A DNA stretch of 64,000 bases from Negativicutes bacterium (lineage in GTDB: Bacteria > Bacillota_C > Negativicutes > Sporomusales_B > JARLHX01). Every line of letters starts with the position of its first letter. Within the stretch, counting starts at the first letter, position 1. The notes beneath the pieces are model-generated. The model searched no databases and had not been told where the DNA came from. It worked only from the letters and a program-made list of their open reading frames with translations. The stretch is taken from NCBI GenBank assembly GCA_031292015.1, contig JARLHY010000178.1, positions 12,273 to 76,272 on the forward strand, in the 5' to 3' direction. Below are positions 60,970 through 64,000 of this stretch, in pieces. A program made the position numbers and the translations under genes.

Positions 60970-62214
60970 ATGTACGGTCTGGTATTGATCGCGGTTCTGG
61001 CCATCATGGGCGGGATTATCGCCTATATCGGCGACAAGCTTGGCAGCAAAGTCGGCAAACGTAAGCTGACGTTGTTCGGTCTTCGGCCCAAACATACGTC
61101 GATCGTGGTGACGATTATCACCGGGATTACTATTGCTGCCGCCACACTGGGGGTCATGGCTTTGGCGTCGAAAGATGTCCGCACGGCCCTGTTCGGTATG
61201 GAGGCGCTCAAAGCCGAGCTTTATTCCCTGTCGCAGGAAGTCGCCGCGAGAAACGTGGAGCTTGACTCCAGCCGAAAGGAACTGGAGGTCAAAACCCAAG
61301 AATACAGCGCTCTTACCGCGAAAGTCAACGAGACCGCGACAAACCTGGCCAAAGTCACAGGCGAGCTCAGTGAAGTAATGGCCCAGCGGGATCGTACAGC
61401 GGCCGCGCTGGTGGCGGTTCAGGCTGATTTCGCCATGGCTAAGGGCGATCTTAACCAGGCCCGGCAGGATATCCAGACTCTGCAGGCAACCAAAGACGAA
61501 CTTGATTCCAGGGTCGCCTCGCTCAACGAGTCCAAAACCCAGCTGCAGTCGGACGTGGACCGGCTTGATGATCTCACGTCCAGGCTAAAGCAAGGCATCC
61601 AGACCGTTCGGGAGGGTATTGTCATTTACCGGGCCGGTGAAGTGCTGTCCACCTCGGTGCTCAAGAACGGGCAATCGCTGGCGGATACCCAAAATGCTCT
61701 GGCCGCGGTGATCGGCCGAACCAACGAGGCCATTTTGAATAAACTGAACGTCGCTGACAAAGACCTGGATGTGCTGTGGATATCTCAGGCCGATTTTGAT
61801 CAGGCGGCGGCGCTGATTGCCACTTCGCCCGAGAACGTCATTATCCGCATTTCTTCCTCCGGCAATACGATCTACGGCGAACCTGTCATCGGCCAACTCG
61901 CCCTATTCCCCAACCGGCTGGTTTACGCCGCCGGCGAAGTGATTTATTCCCAGACTATCGAGGTAAGCGGCGACAAGGCGGAAGAAGCGGTGCTGGTCTT
62001 TTTGCAGAAAGTCAATACGCTGGCCAACAACCGTGGTATTCTGGCCGACCCTCTCCAGGGGACGGTCGGGGTGATGAGCGGCTCGCAGCTGTTCGATACC
62101 ATCAATAAGGTCAAACATTACGGCGGCCTGGTCGAACTTACGGCGGTCACCAGAGCCGACATGTACACCGCCGGACCGCTGCGGATCGAAATTCGGGTTC
62201 GCAGCCTCCATTAA
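60970..62214 (+). CDS. DUF3084 membrane-anchored coiled-coil protein
   Basis: A 414-residue protein. Two N-terminal hydrophobic segments (residues about 1-18 and 44-66) flank the basic stretch GSKVGKRKLTLFGLRPKHTS, which is the DUF3084 signature. A long coiled coil follows (about 75-205), then a globular C-terminal part (VREGIVIYRAGEVLSTSVLK; VIIRISSSGNTIYGEPV). DUF3084 genes travel with outer-membrane genes in Negativicutes and also in cyanobacteria. The function is unknown; a spacer or tether in the envelope is plausible. A strong terminator ends the lpt unit after it. Confidence 0.85.
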   Translation: MYGLVLIAVLAIMGGIIAYIGDKLGSKVGKRKLTLFGLRPKHTSIVVTIITGITIAAATLGVMALASKDVRTALFGMEALKAELYSLSQEVAARNVELDSSRKELEVKTQEYSALTAKVNETATNLAKVTGELSEVMAQRDRTAAALVAVQADFAMAKGDLNQARQDIQTLQATKDELDSRVASLNESKTQLQSDVDRLDDLTSRLKQGIQTVREGIVIYRAGEVLSTSVLKNGQSLADTQNALAAVIGRTNEAILNKLNVADKDLDVLWISQADFDQAAALIATSPENVIIRISSSGNTIYGEPVIGQLALFPNRLVYAAGEVIYSQTIEVSGDKAEEAVLVFLQKVNTLANNRGILADPLQGTVGVMSGSQLFDTINKVKHYGGLVELTAVTRADMYTAGPLRIEIRVRSLH

Positions 62215-62231
62215 CGCTCCGCATAGCGAGG

Positions 62232-62263
62232 AAAATCCTGCCCCTTGGGGGCAGGATTTTTTT
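62232..62263 (+). terminator. Rho-independent terminator of the lpt unit
   Basis: 13-bp stem AAAATCCTGCCCC / GGGGCAGGATTTT with loop TTG and further T. Very strong. Confidence 0.95.
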
Positions 62264-62399
62264 GGGGTTTAAGAGAATAATCAATAATATATTATGTAAA
62301 CAAAAAGAAAATTTCGGCCACCATTACTTCGGAGAGAAACTCTTTAATAACAAGGAGTTTGCATAAATTTCATATGAATTTTAGCAGGAGAATTTAATT

Positions 62400-62465
62400 A
62401 TGTATAGAATTTATGTAAACATAAGCTTGTCAGAAGCGACAAGGGCAGAAAGGCCGATGAGATAG
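62400..62465 (+). CDS. Possible 21-residue leader peptide 1
   Basis: ATG 62400 lies nine bases after AGGAG and opens a 21-codon frame (starts MYRIYVNISL) ending at TAG. No homology recognised. It is in the 364-base region between the lpt terminator and the ompM start. The repeated word TTATGTAAACA occurs at 62292 and 62411, the second copy inside this frame. It could be a translated leader or chance. Confidence 0.3.
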   Translation: MYRIYVNISLSEATRAERPMR

Positions 62466-62479
62466 CAGGAGAAGGCGGC

Positions 62480-62554
62480 ATGAGGAAACACGGCCACTCA
62501 TGGAAGCGCTCCTGGCGGTTCGCGGTCGCTGTCGGTGCCAGGCACCCGCGGTAA
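62480..62554 (+). CDS. Possible 24-residue leader peptide 2
   Basis: ATG 62480 follows AGGAGAAGG closely and opens a 24-codon basic frame (MRKHGHSWKRSW at its start) ending TAA 62552, 24 bases before the ompM start codon and just before its ribosome site. No homology recognised. Position suggests a role, if any, in ompM translation. Confidence 0.3.
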   Translation: MRKHGHSWKRSWRFAVAVGARHPR

Positions 62555-62578
62555 ATTCAACTCAAGGAGGTCTTCCAA

Positions 62579-63805
62579 GTGAAAAAAAGACTGCTGAAAG
62601 TAGCTATCGCTACTGCCCTCACCGTGGCTTTTGCCGTACCGGCATTCGCCAATCCTTTTTCGGACGTGCCTGCCAAACATTGGGCGTATGACGCTGTGAA
62701 CAAATTGGCCCAGGCCGGTATAGTCGACGGTTACGGCGACGGAACCTTCCGTGGCGACAAAACCCTGACCCGATATGAAATGGCCCAGATTGTGGCCAAG
62801 GCCATGAACAAGAACATGAACTCCGAGCAAAAGGCCATGATTGACAAACTGGCCAGAGAATACGCCGCCGAACTGAATAATCTCGGCGTCAAAGTGGCCG
62901 GAATGCAGGACCAGATGGACAATATGGTCAAGTTCAGCGGCGATGCCCGGGCCCGTTACTATGAAGCAAAAACCCAAACCGGTTCGGTCGGCGACAGGGT
63001 GGAATACCGTTTCCGCCTGGGAGCAACCGCCAAGATCAATGACGACATGGGCATCTATGCCAGGATCACTTCCAACTCGAATGCTATCGACGAAGGTATC
63101 CCCGCTTCCACCGCTGCGGCCAAAAACAGCGCTTCCGGCAACGTGGCTCCGGCCGTGGAAAATGCTTACGTAGCCACCAACTTTTTGGGCATGAGCACCA
63201 AAATCGGGCGTCAGGACTACAACCTCGGCCGCGGTATGCTGGCTTCACCCGCTTCGGTGGCGATCATGAACGGTGTCACCATGCGTGACGGCGACACGAT
63301 GGTTTTCGCCGGCAAAGAACTGGACAGCGATAACAGCTATGCGAAAAACTACGGCGGCCAGTTCAGCTTTAGGCTGGGCGCTCCGATTACAGTAGACTAT
63401 CTCCGTCTGGGTACGAAGAACTACTATGCGGCAAGCACCAACTTCGAACTGTTTTCTGGCATCAATCTTTTCGGCGAGTACGGCCGTAATCAGACCCAAA
63501 AAGCACGGGCTTACCGGGTGGGCCTTGGTTTCGGCAGCACCGGCCTGAGTGTCGCTTACAATGATGTGGAAGCAAACGCCGTGCCGTTCGAATCGATGTA
63601 CAACCTCAAGGCCAAAGGTCCGAGCGAACTGAACGACTTCTACGCTCTGTCCTCCGGAACCGCCGGATCTCCTGCGGCTCATGTCAAAGGCATGGAATAC
63701 CAGTATAACAAGGATATCGCCAAGAACGTCAACCTGGACATTTTGTACCAGGACATCAAGGACCATGGCAAGAATCTCCGGGCCACTGCAAGCGTTAAGT
63801 TCTAA
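62579..63805 (+). CDS. ompM: OmpM-like SLH-domain outer-membrane porin
   Basis: A 408-residue protein from GTG 62579, eight bases after AAGGAGG. The signal peptide ends PAFANPF. One SLH domain follows (residues about 25-80): FSDVPAKHWAYDAVNKLAQA, GIVDGYGDGTFRGDKTLTRY, EMAQIVAKAM. A coiled-coil linker (about 85-120) leads to a beta barrel with YRFRLGATAKINDDMGIYAR, and the terminal LRATASVKF ends in phenylalanine. In Negativicutes OmpM attaches the outer membrane to polyaminated peptidoglycan through SLH and is a major porin. Terminators on both sides show it is transcribed alone. Confidence 0.94.
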   Translation: MKKRLLKVAIATALTVAFAVPAFANPFSDVPAKHWAYDAVNKLAQAGIVDGYGDGTFRGDKTLTRYEMAQIVAKAMNKNMNSEQKAMIDKLAREYAAELNNLGVKVAGMQDQMDNMVKFSGDARARYYEAKTQTGSVGDRVEYRFRLGATAKINDDMGIYARITSNSNAIDEGIPASTAAAKNSASGNVAPAVENAYVATNFLGMSTKIGRQDYNLGRGMLASPASVAIMNGVTMRDGDTMVFAGKELDSDNSYAKNYGGQFSFRLGAPITVDYLRLGTKNYYAASTNFELFSGINLFGEYGRNQTQKARAYRVGLGFGSTGLSVAYNDVEANAVPFESMYNLKAKGPSELNDFYALSSGTAGSPAAHVKGMEYQYNKDIAKNVNLDILYQDIKDHGKNLRATASVKF

Positions 63806-63831
63806 GCCGGCTTTCACTGACTAGTCTATCT

Positions 63832-63867
63832 TCCGCCAGGGGTAATCGCCCCTGGCGGATTTTTTTG
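63832..63867 (+). terminator. Rho-independent terminator after ompM
   Basis: Perfect 11-bp stem TCCGCCAGGGG / CCCCTGGCGGA, 6-base loop, eight T. Confidence 0.95.
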
Positions 63868-63880
63868 CGTCAGCGAATAC

Positions 63881-63897
63881 CCCCCGCTATGCGGGGG
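63881..63897 (+). other. Compact GC hairpin near the window end
   Basis: CCCCCGC / GCGGGGG with a 3-base loop, followed by AGTTCAAAAAAGG. Not a terminator of ompM (that one precedes it). It may be part of a leader or of a mobile-element end. Confidence 0.4.
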
Positions 63898-63920
63898 AGT
63901 TCAAAAAAGGCGGAGCCGTT

Positions 63921-64000
63921 GTGGTAGAAAAGTACACTATGCATTCAGGAAAAAATGAAATTCTATATGTCTCGGCTGAGCGTGGTTCCCAGCCGAAAGA
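63921..64000 (+). CDS. Start of an unidentified gene cut by the window end
   Basis: GTG 63921 with GGCGGAG five bases upstream opens a frame that runs off the window after 26 codons (MVEKYTMHSGKNEILYVSAE at its start). Not recognised. The hairpin just before it may belong to its leader. Confidence 0.35.
   Translation, partial: MVEKYTMHSGKNEILYVSAERGSQPK

Overview
The window is one continuous stretch of chromosome from an endospore-forming, flagellated Firmicute with a lipopolysaccharide outer membrane, that is, a member of the Negativicutes. A Sporomusaceae-type organism is my best guess. Sporulation genes of the Bacillus/Clostridium type (spoIID, spoIIID, a SpoIIQ-like M23 protein, an S55 peptidase) lie on the same strand as a full set of Gram-negative envelope genes: flagellar P- and L-ring genes, mlaEFD, tamB, bamA, lpx, kds, lpt and an SLH-domain porin of the OmpM type. 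Every convincing gene is on the plus strand. Many neighbours are spaced by fewer than 30 bases or overlap by 4 bases.

Region 1 (1-14150) is the old Firmicute order atpAGDC, ywmB, murA, spoIID, M23, spoIIID, mbl, as in Bacillus subtilis. Between murA and spoIID it is interrupted by a three-gene module (5392-10509): an orphan membrane histidine kinase, an autoinducer-synthase-like N-acyltransferase fused to a cyclic-nucleotide-binding-like domain, and a radical SAM protein with unusual cysteine spacing. A decayed copy of the kinase 3' end lies between the first two genes.

Region 2 (14152-18980) encodes the distal flagellar rod and the P and L rings: flgF, flgG, flgA, flgH, flgI and a rod-binding flgJ. 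L and P rings fit a diderm. Region 3 (19017-22755) holds three exported proteins: an AMIN/phosphodiester glycosidase, a membrane-anchored lipoyl-like domain, and an S55 peptidase whose motifs are in swapped order relative to SpoIVB.

Region 4 (23109-63805) is the outer-membrane island. It starts with lipid transport (mlaE, mlaF, a barrel-ended mlaD, tolC, tamB), then an alternative sigma factor and a single-pass membrane protein. Next come bamA, an uncharacterised outer-membrane protein that seems to start at AUU, and three consecutive OmpH/Skp paralogues. Lipid A and Kdo synthesis and export follow: lpxD, an LpxL-type acyltransferase, an unusual ABC pair, lpxC, fabZ, lpxA, lpxI, lpxB, msbA, waaA, lpxK, kdsB, kdsA, kdsD, kdsC and a second lpxL. 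LPS transport (lptC, lptA, lptB and one lptF/G-type permease), a DUF3084 protein and the OmpM-like porin close the island. Together these genes make lipid A-Kdo, flip it, carry it across the periplasm, fold outer-membrane proteins and tether the membrane to peptidoglycan. LptD is not in the window.

The most unusual items are the kinase/acyltransferase/radical SAM module, the 779-residue permease-like protein with an EAA-type loop at its extreme C-terminus, the apparent AUU start, the permuted S55 peptidase, and a shared palindromic operator-like site upstream of tolC and lpxA. No rRNA, tRNA or CRISPR array was seen. All family assignments are from reading the sequence; no database search was run.
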